Source: Blepharisma japonicum (Eukaryota > Ciliophora > Heterotrichea > Heterotrichida > Blepharismidae). Taken from it: DNA of 64,000 nucleotides. Numbering within the stretch: the first letter of the stretch is position 1; each line of letters starts with the position of its first letter. Positions 1-11,300 of the stretch are shown here, one piece after another. Position numbers and translations under genes: made by a program. The notes below the pieces were generated by a model, which saw only the letters and a program-made list of their open reading frames with translations, searched no databases and was not told where the DNA came from. The stretch lies in contig CATKHK010000046.1 in NCBI GenBank assembly GCA_949751835.1, positions 248,001 to 312,000 on the forward strand. The letters are read 5' to 3'.

Positions 1-805
1 TAAAAGTTGTTTCTTTTATATCTCTGACGATTTCCCTTATTGCGAAATCTTGATATGATGGGTCCACATTTGGGCGGGGGACATCTTCAAGTGTAAACTC
101 AGGGTTTCCTTGCACTTCGCCGCCTTCCACAAAGCACTTGACAGTTTTATTAAAAGTATAATGTGGCCTTATGTTTACCCCCAGACCCGCTAAATGGTTA
201 AGCAAAACATCTGTGATTGTTTCCCCTCCAATATTGAATTTCACAATAGATTTTTGTAATACATATCCATCGTGCACTGGGACTGCCCAAGTTGTATAAG
301 CGCCTGAGTCTAGGACTAAACTTGTAGATCTCCCTGATGCAAATGATGAAAGTACTGCACTTTTTACTATGTAAAATGCAGGGATCTGGAACTTCTCAAA
401 CATCATTTCTGTTAAAGCCACGCGGGATTCTCGGTCATGGATGCTAGGTTCTGATAGCAAAAATGGATGCTCTCTTGGATTGAGTTTTAGCTCGTTCTCT
501 ATCGCTTCTCTGCAGATTTCTTCAAGTTTTTCTGATTTGTCTCCGCCTTCGGCGAAGACTTGTTCGACTTTCATAAAGTCGCGGTATTTCATGATTTTTT
601 CGCCCGCGAAAGGTGCGATACCTTCAACATCCATTTGGTTTGGGTCAGGATTTTCAATCATTCCGATGTACTAATTAGGGTTTACTGAAGGAATGACAAC
701 TTTTGGTGTGTCTTCTCCTGCGTAGCCTGCTCTTGTAAGATGGCAGCCAATATCAAGCACTATTCCAGATACCTCGTCTGCATAATAATTACCTCCTCCA
801 TACAT
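1..805 (-). CDS. ARP4: Actin-related protein of the ARP4/ACTL6 (BAF53) family, 3' end outside the window
   Basis: Nuclear actin-related protein of the type that serves in SWI/SNF, INO80 and NuA4 chromatin complexes. It starts at the ATG at 803-805 ([20 protein letters not shown]) and runs off the left edge, so about 263 residues are seen. The actin nucleotide-binding start (DIG, then [13 protein letters not shown]) is followed by LLSEP, the [20 protein letters not shown] stretch and the phosphate-2 loop [20 protein letters not shown]. The RAGYAGED and HDGYVLQ stretches match ACTL6/Arp4 rather than conventional actin. One 15-nt intron (671-685) splits codons for PS and YIGM; unspliced it would give a stop. 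The assignment to Arp4 rests on remembered family motifs; the C-terminal half is not available to confirm it. Confidence 0.88.
671..685 (-). other. 15-nt spliceosomal intron in the ARP4 gene
   Basis: On the coding strand it reads gtaaaccctaattag. It has GT-AG ends and an in-frame TAG, and its removal restores the actin reading frame without shifting it. Confidence 0.9.
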
Positions 806-1013
806 CTTTTATTTTACAATCTCAATGAAGTAATCTTAATTTAAAAATATTATTAAAATAGCAATAATCTATTAATGTCACTTAAGAAATGCTCTGAATA
901 AGCTTGAGTCAAAAATAATTTTTTATGAAAAAGCTTGAATTTGGAATAGTGAAGCATAAAAATGCGAGATTGAAAACAAAGCACACAGCGAGAAATTTCA
1001 CCAATATTTTAAT

Positions 1014-1523
1014 TTAGCTTAATTTATAATGCATACTTTGTGGTGGGATATTTTCTTTATTGAAATCCAACGGGCAGAAGCTTTGGGCAAATGCACTCAA
1101 TTTTTTTTGTTTATTTACAAATAAATTGATTTTTTTGAGTACTTCATCAAAGAAATCTTGGCTAATTTCATCACAAAGCTTTACTTTATGCGAACATCCA
1201 GCGACTTCTTTTTCAACCTCTTTTTCCAAATTTAAGTCTTCAAATAAAGAAGCAAGTTTTAGAGAAATTGAGTCTTCATGGTGCTGCTTTTTGAATAAAT
1301 ATGAATGAAGTCTGCTTTCTAGTGGAGCAATTTGAGGAGATGGAGTGAAAGGGCTCTTTGAAGATTGTTCAGGAGAAGAGTAGCTATATAATGAGGTAGT
1401 GCTACGATATGATGGTGTTAAATCAAGACTTTTTCCTTCTAAAGCATCGTCAATTACAATCTGTGGAAGAAACAAGCTAAGCTGCTCTGTAGTGAGATCG
1501 ATCATTTTTAAATTTAAATTCAT
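1014..1523 (-). CDS. Uncharacterised 169-residue protein with a KEN-type motif
   Basis: A continuous reading frame from ATG to TAG without introns or UGA codons. I do not recognise a family. The middle (about 35-65) is Ser/Pro-rich and looks disordered. The second half (about 75-150) is charged and probably helical. Near the C-terminus the sequence FNKENIPPQ contains a KEN box followed by Pro, the form used as an APC/C degron in cell-cycle proteins; this could be chance. It lies 208 nt downstream of the ARP4 start on the same strand. It is probably real because of length and coding-like composition, but function is unknown. Confidence 0.6.
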   Translation of the reverse strand: MNLNLKMIDLTTEQLSLFLPQIVIDDALEGKSLDLTPSYRSTTSLYSYSSPEQSSKSPFTPSPQIAPLESRLHSYLFKKQHHEDSISLKLASLFEDLNLEKEVEKEVAGCSHKVKLCDEISQDFFDEVLKKINLFVNKQKKLSAFAQSFCPLDFNKENIPPQSMHYKLS

Positions 1524-1755
1524 ATTTTGAATAAACCCTTTTTATTATGTTTCGCAGGTTTCGAAATATGCCGTTAGAAAGCAGGAGAGCCATAAAAATA
1601 GCTATTTCTTTGAATGGTAAAGTCGACGTAAAGATAATTTTCAATTAATGATATGCTTGAGATATCGAATAAAATAAAATGAATCTTAAAAAAAGCTATT
1701 TATATCATTAGCGAAAACTGCTTTATTAATATCATGCAAAAAGGGATCGCTATGT

Positions 1756-2424
1756 CTAAAATCTTGATTGGAGGAAATTTTCTTCCAAATTGGTCTTATA
1801 GTTTTCCAAAAAGCTATCATTATTATACGAATCTTCAGTTTCATTCAAATTTTCTTCGGGAAAATGGGTGAAACTTCTTGAGCTTCTCAGCTCATTATTT
1901 TCTCTTTTCATTTTTGTTGCATGCTTTGCATTTCCTAGCTTTTTACTATTTCTCTTAAATAGTAAAGTAAGCCTATTCCTTAAAATTGGGCTCTTTTTCA
2001 CAAAATCTAATGGAGAATTATTAGTAATGTGTGAATCATGCTTTGACGAGCCTCTCAATGATGGAAAAATTAATCTAGCTTCAGGGGTGGCTGAATCCAC
2101 TGATAAGTTTTTGAAGTGTAAATTGACAAGCTTCAATTTAACTGGCGGTGGAGTGATTGCTTGAATTGTGCAAAGAGTGTTCATATCCTTTATTGAAGGT
2201 GATTTTGGTCTAGCGAAATTGAACTTTGATTTCTCAATGCCATATATAGCGGCTGATATTTGAGTCTTTATTTGGTCGATTGGGCTCAAAGTTATAGCTT
2301 TTTTATTTTGGATGAACTTTTGGGTTTTTTTGGCTTGACTTAAATTTTGTGGGGATTTTGAGGGAAAGCTTGGCAAAAATATACTATTCCCAGGCTTAGG
2401 AGTTTTAATGTCTTTGTTTCTCAT
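1756..2424 (-). CDS. Uncharacterised basic 222-residue protein
   Basis: An open frame from ATG to TAG with no intron. The product is Lys/Arg- and Ser-rich and has no signal peptide or membrane segment. It contains several short Pro-Ser stretches (ARPKSPS at about 70, ITPPPVKLKL at about 90), which suggests a disordered, phosphorylatable protein. No domain is recognised. It is transcribed in the same direction as its downstream neighbour at 1014-1523. Confidence 0.55.
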   Translation of the reverse strand: MRNKDIKTPKPGNSIFLPSFPSKSPQNLSQAKKTQKFIQNKKAITLSPIDQIKTQISAAIYGIEKSKFNFARPKSPSIKDMNTLCTIQAITPPPVKLKLVNLHFKNLSVDSATPEARLIFPSLRGSSKHDSHITNNSPLDFVKKSPILRNRLTLLFKRNSKKLGNAKHATKMKRENNELRSSRSFTHFPEENLNETEDSYNNDSFLENYKTNLEENFLQSRF

Positions 2425-2849
2425 TCGATTATTATTAATTTTAGGAAATATTATAATGAGGTTACGATGAAAATTATTTTGAACATAACTAAAATTTTCT
2501 ATAATAAAGAATTGACAATGATAAAAGGATCTAATAAATACTAAAAAAATTGATTAAATCCTAGATTAGAAGTCAGTTTTAAGGAATCAAATATAAGCTA
2601 AAGATTTAAACTACTGTTAATATTATTAAAGCTGATGCTCTTCAAATGATTTTAACTTTTTTGCTTCATGCTTATAAAAGAGTAATTAAGCTAAAATAGT
2701 TGAGATTAAATTAACGACACAAAAGTATAATTAGTAAATGCTGCTTTAAGAAGAAAGAATTTTGATTAAAGTTGTGACGTAGTAAATCACCATTTTCTTC
2801 AAAATTTTGCATTATCACGCCTATTGAAAATCATGATTATTGGCGAATA
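2425..2849. other. Intergenic, AT-rich
   Basis: This is the shared upstream region of two divergent genes (1756-2424 on minus, 2850-3998 on plus). I see no RNA gene, repeat or extra open frame, even reading UGA as Trp. Confidence 0.6.
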
Positions 2850-3998
2850 ATGAAAATAATTCTATTTGTGTTTTTCATCTCAATAGCCTTTGCAGAGCTA
2901 AGAACCGACTTAGTTCCTATTTCTATGTCCTGCCCACTTTATAGTTGTAAGCCAGACACTGTAACCTTTGCTGATTCAAGTGTATGTCTACAAATCTTTG
3001 GGATAAACTATTACACTCGGACCTGCGAATCTGGCTATACATGTGGCTTATCTGATGTCATGAACGGTCGTGCGAGCTGTGTTCATGATTCTCCTGAAGA
3101 TCCCTCCCCTAGATACAATGGTGAGGTTTGCACTAATGATTCTGACTGCATGTCAGATTACTGTGCTGATCATGTATGCAAACGATCTGAAGAAGGAGAT
3201 TCATGTGATTCTGACACTGACTGCAATGCAGGCCAATTTTGCTACACCAATGCAGCCACAGCTCAAAATTTTTGTGCTCCTGTCTATAAATCAGGAGAAG
3301 CTGGATGCACAAACGATAACCAATGTGTATCAACATGCGGATGCAGGATTATGGATAAAACTAATACAGCCAAAAATACATGCACCCCTTATTTTAGTTT
3401 ACCTAATTATGAGCCTATAATGGGATGCCCTTCAGATGGGTTAATTAAACTTATATGCACTTCTGGATATTGCTGGGGAAATACGACAACAAGTATGTGT
3501 ATTCCAGCACCAAAAACTAACGGTACTATACCTCTTTCTTGTGGAGATGATTCTACCTGTATAAGCAATTATGATGAGATTACTGACACTGATTTTTGGC
3601 AAGTCTGTAACTGTGGCTATAATAAAGATGGCCAAAGCTACTGCAATCTATTTTATGGAGATGTGCCTTATCAGAGCTTCTTTGAATCACTTAAAGATTG
3701 ACTTTCATCTGGACTTGCTAGCAAGTGTAACACTGATGCCCGGTTTAGTGATTCTTGCCTTAAAAGCTATTGGAGTGAGAAGAAATATCATGAACTCAAA
3801 TATTGATTAGTATATACAAATTTATATCCTAAAGTTCAAAATGCTGACAACTGCACTCTAGCTGTTATGTTTCCGGAATATTATAAGTTTTATGACCCAA
3901 ATACAACTCCTGGGGGCAATGATAGTGACGATATTGATGACAGCTCAGCAGTTGAAATTGGGCTGATATTTGCGTTTCACCTTGGTTTAATAATTTAA
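2850..3998 (+). CDS. Secreted Cys-rich surface protein with Dickkopf-like module (copy 1)
   Basis: This encodes 382 residues if UGA is Trp. The TGA at 3699-3701 corresponds to TGG in the neighbouring paralogue, and a second TGA lies in LKYW. Residues 1-15 (MKIILFVFFISIAFA) are a signal peptide. The body is Cys-rich. The stretch YNGEVCTNDSDCMSDYCADH (about residues 89-108) has the spacing of the Dickkopf N-terminal Cys-rich module seen in many ciliate surface proteins. The end is acidic (NDSDDIDDSS) followed by a hydrophobic tail ending HLGLII, a pattern that fits GPI anchoring. It probably sits on the cell surface. It is a tandem paralogue of the gene at 4415-5542, most conserved around PIMGCPSDG and CTSGYCWGNTTTSMC. 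The ligand is unknown. Confidence 0.85.
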
Positions 3999-4414
3999 AT
4001 AACTAATGTGATATTCAAATCTAAGTAAGCTTTCTTAATTTTATCTCATCCCTTAGCATATCAAAGTATCAATTTCAAAATCTTGATAAAAATGTTAAAA
4101 TAAATTAAAATGATTTCTAAATCTATTTCCTTGGCTTCTTTATTCAAGAATATATAAATTATTGAATTCTTGCAATCCTATAATAAAATTCAATGATTAC
4201 TCTTTAGCTTTGACTTCAAGTTGCCACAATATATTGCTTATTCGATTAAACTTCTTTTTAAACATTTTCATTCATCATTATATTCATCAAAAAGTTCCTC
4301 TCAATCGATACAGCACTGAAAATTCATAAATTCATTAAGACTTCCACTTATATTCCATGACTTCTTTTAGCTTCTAAGATATTTCATTTAACTTATATTC
4401 TTAGTGGTGAAAAA
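3999..4414. other. Intergenic between tandem paralogues
   Basis: AT-rich sequence of about 0.4 kb. It holds no open frame or RNA that I can support. It does not visibly resemble the upstream region of copy 1, so the duplication is not recent at the non-coding level. Confidence 0.6.
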
Positions 4415-5542
4415 ATGAAAATCACTCTGCTAGTGCTTCTCATCTCTCTCGCCTATGCTGAATGGGAGCTTGATTTAGGTGTTTCAATGACATGCCCACT
4501 ATATAGCTGCAAGCCAGACACTGTAACCTTTGGTGATTCAAGCGTATGCTTACAAGTCTTTGGCTCAAACTATTACACTCGCCAATGTTCATCTGGCTAC
4601 ACATGTGATGTATCTGGTGTGAATAATGGCCGTGCTTACTGTGTATATGATAATGGTAATACCCCGGAACTCAGATATAACGGTGAGGTTTGCACCTATG
4701 ACTCCGATTGTATGTCAAGCTCCTGTGTAGATAATGTTTGCAAGCGAAGTCAAGAAGGAGACATCTGCGTTACTGACACTGATTGCAATGCAGGACAATT
4801 TTGTTATTACAACAAGACTTCAACTGAAAATTATTGTGTTCCTCAATTAAAATCAGGCCAGACAGGATGCGCAAATGACAACCAATGTGTATCAACATGC
4901 GGATGCAGGATTATGAGTATAGTGAGTTCGAGCAAGAATACATGCACCCCTTATTTTAGCTTGCCTAATTATACACCGATAATGGGATGCCCTTCAGATG
5001 GGTTTATGAAACTTATATGCACTTCTGGATATTGCTGGGGAAATACGACAACAAGCATGTGTATTCCAGCACCAACAACAAAAGGCACAATACCTCTTTA
5101 CTGCGGAGACGATTCTACTTGTGTAAGCAACACTGATACGCGCATTCAAACTAGCTTTTCACAGGTTTGCAACTGTGGCTATAATAAAGTAGGCCAAAGC
5201 TACTGCAATTTGTTTTACGGAGATGCACCTTATCAGAGCTTCTTGAATTCACTCCAAGCTTGGCTTTCTTCTGGCTTTGTTAGCAAATGCAACACTGATG
5301 CTCGTTTTGGCGACACATGCATTCAGAGCTATTGGACTAAGGAAAAATTCAATGAACTCAAATATTGGGCGACTTACACTAGCTTATACCCTAAAATCCA
5401 AAATGCTGACGATTGCACTTTGGCTGTTATGTTTCCTGACTATTATGCCTTATACAAATCACATGGGAGTGGAGATAGTGATGACAACTCTGCTACTGTG
5501 ATTGGGCTGCTTTTTGCATCTTTCGTTGCCTCGTTAATCTAA
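4415..5542 (+). CDS. Secreted Cys-rich surface protein with Dickkopf-like module (copy 2)
   Basis: This encodes 375 residues with no UGA codon, so it can be read in any code. The signal peptide is MKITLLVLLISLAYA. The Cys-rich body follows the same order as copy 1: CPLYSCKPDTVTF, then the Dickkopf-like YNGEVCTYDSDCMSSSCVDN, then CVSTCGCRIM, PIMGCPSDG and CTSGYCWGNTTTSMC. The tail (SGDSDDNSATVIGLLFASFV) has the small-residue plus hydrophobic pattern of a GPI signal. Trp codons here align with TGA in copy 1, which supports UGA=Trp. It is convergent with the membrane-protein gene at 5572, with 29 nt between the two stops. Confidence 0.87.
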   Translation: MKITLLVLLISLAYAEWELDLGVSMTCPLYSCKPDTVTFGDSSVCLQVFGSNYYTRQCSSGYTCDVSGVNNGRAYCVYDNGNTPELRYNGEVCTYDSDCMSSSCVDNVCKRSQEGDICVTDTDCNAGQFCYYNKTSTENYCVPQLKSGQTGCANDNQCVSTCGCRIMSIVSSSKNTCTPYFSLPNYTPIMGCPSDGFMKLICTSGYCWGNTTTSMCIPAPTTKGTIPLYCGDDSTCVSNTDTRIQTSFSQVCNCGYNKVGQSYCNLFYGDAPYQSFLNSLQAWLSSGFVSKCNTDARFGDTCIQSYWTKEKFNELKYWATYTSLYPKIQNADDCTLAVMFPDYYALYKSHGSGDSDDNSATVIGLLFASFVASLI

Positions 5543-5571
5543 AATCTTATTAGTAATTAAGAACATTAATC

Positions 5572-6318
5572 TTACTGCTCTGGCTCTTGGATTTTATGCT
5601 TTTTCTTCTTTCGGGTTTTTCCTTCATCTGCAAGAAGGTTTTCTTTGTTATCTTTAAATGCTGGTAGCCTGTCAACTCCTTGAAGTTCATCATCTTTTTT
5701 CTTTCGCCCAATAAGGTATATGATGTTAAAAAATACACAGCATATAAAACTATATAATACAGTGAAAAGTGCTACCTTGGCCCCTTCTTTTGCACAAACG
5801 TTAGCTTGGTCTTCGCCTCCATTCCAATTATTATCATCACAATTTCCTTTGGTATAGGTGACTTTGCTTAATCCTCCCCATATTACGAATCCTAAGAATT
5901 GCCACATCACTGCATTCCAATAAAACGTAAGACTGAGTCAAATTGCGACTTTTTTTGTAAACAAGTTTGCGAGAAGAACGCTTATAGTTAATACCAAAAA
6001 GAGTAAGGAAAAGCATTCAAACAGCACATAAACGCACCCGCCAGCCCAAAGCCTTCTGAAGCCTTTACAAGAGCCTTCACTGTACATGACAGGGTCGCAG
6101 TTGTCATAAATATGATAATAAGTATAGTCATGACTATGATATTTACTGTCTTCTGTAGGCCATAATAATCCACCTTCCCAATCGAATGGTGACTTTCCTT
6201 GATTAAATCATTTTTTCACCCCTAAAGTGGACAGCTCAAATGCGATTATTGTGATGAGAAAGATGATTTCAATAATCCACCAAGCTTTCTTATCCATGCA
6301 TAAAATCTTGTCTCCCAT
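5572..6318 (-). CDS. Four-helix membrane protein, uncharacterised
   Basis: This encodes 248 residues from the ATG at 6316-6318, with two UGA codons read as Trp (VKKWFNQ and AIWLSL). Four hydrophobic segments are seen: about residues 13-32 (IIEIIFLITIIAFEL), 92-116 (CVYVLFECFSLLFLVLTISV), 124-150 (Trp- and Phe-rich, FLGFVIWGGL) and 180-202 (FTVLYSFICCVFFNIIYLIG). The first extracytoplasmic loop holds Trp, Tyr and Cys (CDPVMYSEGSC), which recalls tetraspan proteins, but no family signature is clear. The C-terminal tail is very basic (KTRKKKKHK) and probably cytosolic. It is followed on the same strand by another four-helix protein 119 nt upstream (6438-7424). Confidence 0.75.
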
Positions 6319-6437
6319 TATTATAACCAACCTGAATTTGTGTTTGCAACAATTCAAATCGGAATGAGAAATAATATAATAAAATAAGATAAAAATTAAG
6401 GGTTATATTGAAGGTATTTATATCAATAAGCAGTTAT

Positions 6438-7424
6438 TTAATTAACACGAAAGCCGGTTACTGCCAAATGCGGCTGTTGAGCAAGCACGTAAGCAGGTGT
6501 TGGCTTTATCAGTTGCTGAAAATTAAAATTATTCTGAGAACATAAGGATTCGTACTTTTCTGCTGCCTTCAAGAATTTTTTGCCTAATAAGATAGCAGAT
6601 AAAAAGAATATTACTGCATTTATAGCTGCATTTATCCATATATAGCTTAAATTTTCTTTAAAGTTGTCTGTAGTATTATTATTCTCATTTGCTGTTTCAT
6701 AATTGGAACTGTTTTCATTTTCCTCTACTTTAATTTTTATTATTTTATTCCACTTTGTATCTTTGATTTCTTTCCATGATTCCAAACTTGGCTTATTGCT
6801 TGGAAGAGAGTGGCCTCTATATAAAATTGAGCTTTTGATTTTTCCTAATTCAATATTAACTTTGGTGAAATCTGGCTCTTTTACCATATTTTTAACTTCT
6901 GAGCTTGAGGATGGGCTAGTGTCAGCTGAACATAGAAGAAATGATGCTACAATTATACCTACTGCTATGATGATGAATGCTCTTAAGTATGTTTTAATTG
7001 CTCTGGCTGTTTTATGATGGGCTGCTCTAATTCCTAAAGCAGATGCTATAAAAATTCCAAAGTCACAAACAGCAATCAGTATGACTAAGGATCGATAAGG
7101 ATTGTTTGTATCATTTTGTTGAGTAGTAAAAAAATTAGCCCAGTATAGCAGGCTGACGATGCCAACTCCTCCTGAGATAAAAAATATAACACTCATTATT
7201 CTTGATAGTTTGTAAAGCCTTGATCTTGATTTTTCGATTTTTAAATTGACTGGAAATTCTGGTCTATAGGGTAGAGGCTGCTGATAAGGCTGTTGATAAT
7301 ATCTTGGATCAGTACTTGGATATTGCTGCAGAAGTGGAGCAGATGGGTGTGCATCTTCATACCCACGAGGATAATTTTGGAAATCTGACTGGAAATTTGA
7401 AGGATAGGTATTTAAGCTCGCCAT
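6438..7424 (-). CDS. Four-helix membrane protein with Pro/Gln/Tyr-rich N-terminus
   Basis: This encodes 328 residues without introns. Residues 1-60 are rich in Pro, Tyr and Gln (QQPYQQPLPYRPEF), a disordered cytosolic tail. Hydrophobic segments follow at about 75-95 (SVIFFISGGVGIVSLLYW), 112-130 (SLVILIAVCDFGIFIASAL), 148-166 (FIIIAVGIIVASFLL) and 275-293 (AAINAVIFFLSAILLG). A long Asn/Ser/Lys-rich loop of about 100 residues between helices three and four has several N-glycosylation sequons. The 3+1 arrangement with one large loop resembles tetraspan-like proteins, but I cannot name the family. It is probably at the plasma membrane or in the endomembrane system. Confidence 0.72.
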   Translation of the reverse strand: MASLNTYPSNFQSDFQNYPRGYEDAHPSAPLLQQYPSTDPRYYQQPYQQPLPYRPEFPVNLKIEKSRSRLYKLSRIMSVIFFISGGVGIVSLLYWANFFTTQQNDTNNPYRSLVILIAVCDFGIFIASALGIRAAHHKTARAIKTYLRAFIIIAVGIIVASFLLCSADTSPSSSSEVKNMVKEPDFTKVNIELGKIKSSILYRGHSLPSNKPSLESWKEIKDTKWNKIIKIKVEENENSSNYETANENNNTTDNFKENLSYIWINAAINAVIFFLSAILLGKKFLKAAEKYESLCSQNNFNFQQLIKPTPAYVLAQQPHLAVTGFRVN

Positions 7425-8300
7425 AATATTTTTGCTATTTATTTAATAAAGTTATTTGATATGAATTATAAAAGTTTGAGTGAATATTTTTTAATATCAA
7501 TAATAATCATCATTTTCTTAATCTAAGTTATTGGAGAAACCTTAATTATATTTATTGACTAATATATATAAAATAAGCTGAATTAATTTTCATATGAGAA
7601 AGCAGCTTAAATAAGCAATTCTATGTAATAATTTTATTCTTATTGTTTTAAATCAAATTTAAGACACTGGCTATCTTTAAATTATGACTCGTTAGGCCTA
7701 TAAATACATGAAGGGATTTCATATCTTAATCTTCAAGAATTTAATTTAAATTTCAAAGCTTGGGAATAATAAATATAGCCCTTGGGTCTAGCGATCTTAT
7801 TACCTGCATTATTCAAATCTATCGATTTGTCTAAAGATTGCATTTCATCATTAATATTCATATACTATATGCTCATAAAAATATATAAATGAATTATCAT
7901 TATGCTTTATAAATGTTTAAAAGTATGGAATTAAATCTTATTGAATTACAAATATTCTTCATAACAGATAGGAAATTAACCCAGCTAAGCTTTTATTAGA
8001 AAATTTTGGAAGAGCAAAATAGATTTTGTTTGCTTATCAGGTGATAGTTAATTTCATTACTATATACTTTCGGAGCACACAAAGTTATTTTCTAGTCAAA
8101 ATTTTGAAGGCGTTTCAACTTTTTTGAAGATTATAACTTATACTCTAAATATAGCTCATACCGGCTTATAGCTTAATCTAGGCTAAATAAAGTATCTCTA
8201 AACTGGCATAATTAATTCCATAGGTTGCACAGCCAAAAGAGTGCAGATTATTGAATAATTAAATTTGACATAAATTTTTAAAAATAATTATTTAGATTCT
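7425..8300. other. Intergenic, AT-rich (about 0.9 kb)
   Basis: It lies between a minus-strand gene start and the 3' end of the giant gene. All frames are closed by frequent TAA/TAG on both strands even with UGA as sense. No RNA gene was recognised. Confidence 0.55.
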
Positions 8301-11300
8301 TTAATTAATGGCTTCATCACCAATGTCTGGAAGATCGTTATTCACAATGCTACGATTTATTTCAGTTGGACTGCTATCAAGGTCTGCAATTCTCCTATTG
8401 TCTTTCCTATTAATTCTAACACTATATCTATTCTGTGGTGGAGAGCTCTTCTGTAGCCCTTCTTTTACAAGCTCATAGCATGTTTTACCAAAAAGCGCTA
8501 TTGAAGAAGCAGTTTGAACACCCATAATTCCAATTGCAACTGAAATTAATGTTAATTCAAAATCATTTTGCATGCTTGATGTCAAGTTAAAGAGGTTTGC
8601 AGACATTAACCCCATAAAAAGCATGGTGCAAATTTCAGTAAGAGTATTTGTGATTTGAAGAATTGGTTCCTCATAAGGCCGGTATTTGATTAAATAAAGC
8701 ACAGTTATTAGTGAAAGTACGGTGCTAATTGTAACTTGAGAAGCTGGGTAATTATTAAGTAGAACTACATTCATAATATAGATAAATCTTCTTCCGAAAA
8801 ATAAAGAATAATACTGGGTGCTCATAAGTCCTTGGTCGTTTTTGAACTCATAAAAGAAAGAGCTCCAAAGTTTCTCAAATCCTTTTTCTCTTTCTTGAAT
8901 TTTTGGGAGGTTTTTATAAGATAACATGAAAAATAGTAAGGGTGAAATTGATGAAATGATCTAAATAAAATTTACAAAAACTCCAAGGCATATAATTGTA
9001 TTTGTAACTTGGGTCACGTTACCAAACGAAAACTAAATAAAAATTACGTTAAATAATCCAATAAGTGCTGCAGCAGTGAAGTCTAAATAACTTTGAATCC
9101 AAAACCTCACAAATACTGACCATTTATAATTTTTTAATATTCCTGCGAGTTTTCTAGCTAAGTATCTTTGGGAGCAATTTGATAAGAAATAAACAAGAGG
9201 AAACGCAGCTACAATCGCACCAAATGTTGTTATCGCGCTTCCAACATTAAGCAAAATTAAATCATTATCATAGCCATATTTTATAGCTTGAGCATATGGT
9301 TCAGTTCCTTGGCTTTTATCAATAAAATATTCAAATAAATTTGGTAAATAATAATTTCCATTCATATTTATCACAAACGCATAAAATGAATCGGTCATTG
9401 GGATTTTTGTAAGACCTAAATATGCAATATAATTTAGAGTATTCAGCATGCTCCATAAGCTGGCTGGATTAGGGTTGATGAATGAGACTGCTACTGATGC
9501 TCCTATAATTGATTGAACTGCTGCTGTTGTTTGGCTAGTTACTGCGCTAACAGCCTGACTGCTTGAATATGGACTATAATGATAAAGAACTCCCACTAGA
9601 GTATCATCTTTAAGTAGCGCGTTTGTTTCTGATACAAAATACGTCAAATTTAGCAATTTTACAGCTACTGGAGTTTTACTGTTAATAACTACAGAAAAAG
9701 ATAATGAAATTGTATAAAATTTGTCACTCATCCTTTCCATTGTTCATGAATAATCAGATAAAGAAACATTTTCGACATTGATACTTAAATCATATAGAGA
9801 AATTACATTCGCAAGATTTTCAGAGAATGTGAGATTCAAGGAATTGTCATCATTGACAGCCAAATAAGCATAAAAATAAGCTGCATCGCAAGCAGTTCCA
9901 TTGTATCCAACTTGACAAACGCATGAGTTATTTTGAGATAATTCAGCATTAGCGATACAGGTTTCACAGATTGATGAATCAACGCAAGAAGTGCACTTGC
10001 TTGGACAATCTTTGCAAATTCCATTGACTGAATATTGGCTTGACTTACATTGCAGACATTCTTCTTGGGTTTTATTTAAATAATACCCATTATTGCATAT
10101 GCATTCTCCAGATGATAAATAGGCATTCGTCTTGCACTGGAGACAAGATCCAGCGATAAAATCATCGCAGACGCTGCAAATAACATTATTGCACAAATTG
10201 CAAGTTTTATCATACCTTACGCATCCGACAGCTGAGCATGCATTATTGCAAGAAGAACACTGTGTCCCATCCCAGTACTCAGAAATCGGACAATTAGGAA
10301 TGCAAGCTGCTGAATTATCGACAGGACATAAAGAGCATTGTGAGCAAGAGGTAGAGTATAAAGAAGAAAAATCAGCAATTTTGTTCCTAATTTTCAGGTC
10401 CCAAATAAATCCAGTGAAGTAATTGCCTAATGTTGAACTTGATAGAAGTGATGAGCCTATCATAATCTTAAATGAGTCTTGCAAGTCTTCAAATAACGAT
10501 GTGCTTAAGTCACTTGATGCATCTAAAACTGAGTTTATGCTAAATGAAATTACTTGGGCAGGAGTTAAAGAAACGTCTGAAGAAACTATTAATAAATTTC
10601 ATTGATTTTGGTTAAGACTGCTAGTGCTCGAGTATAAAGCAGTTGATCCATCACTCAGCTTTATTTTTAACGAAGGAGATAAGGAAGACAAACTTAGCTT
10701 CAAAATTGGAGTAGCTAATGTAGAGTTTGACTGCTTAGTAAATAAATCACAAGAAGTGGCAGTAGGGTTAAGCCAAATTGAAATAGTAAACTTGGGAGCA
10801 AGAATCAAGGCTTTAGAAGATGAAGACACATTCATATATGATTTTCCATTAAAGTAGTATCCACGATACTGAGCTGCATAAGGATCTGATTCTTCATATG
10901 TTGGATAGAAATTTGTATCATTTCCTGTGCTTGTAATAATACTAGATTGAAGATCTATTACTTCATCTTTAATTTGGTTTGGCTTTAAATTAAAAATATA
11001 TGCATCTGATGAGTCAATTATACACTTGTTTCCTGATTTTGAGTACCCAGTTGGACAATAGTTAATACACAAGTTTTCAAATAGATAGTGGGTGCTTGAG
11101 CAAGTTATACAGTCAGCAAATGTAAATGCTGAGCATGAAGCACAAGCGCTATTGCAAAGCTCACAGCTCTCTGAAGAGTCAACCCAAAGTGCATTTGCAT
11201 TACATTGGCAAGTTGTCCCTGAAAGACTTGCATTTGGTATGCAGCTAAGGCAAGCTCCAGAGAAGGTGTTGCAAGACAAGCATTCCTTGGCTTTGCAAAG

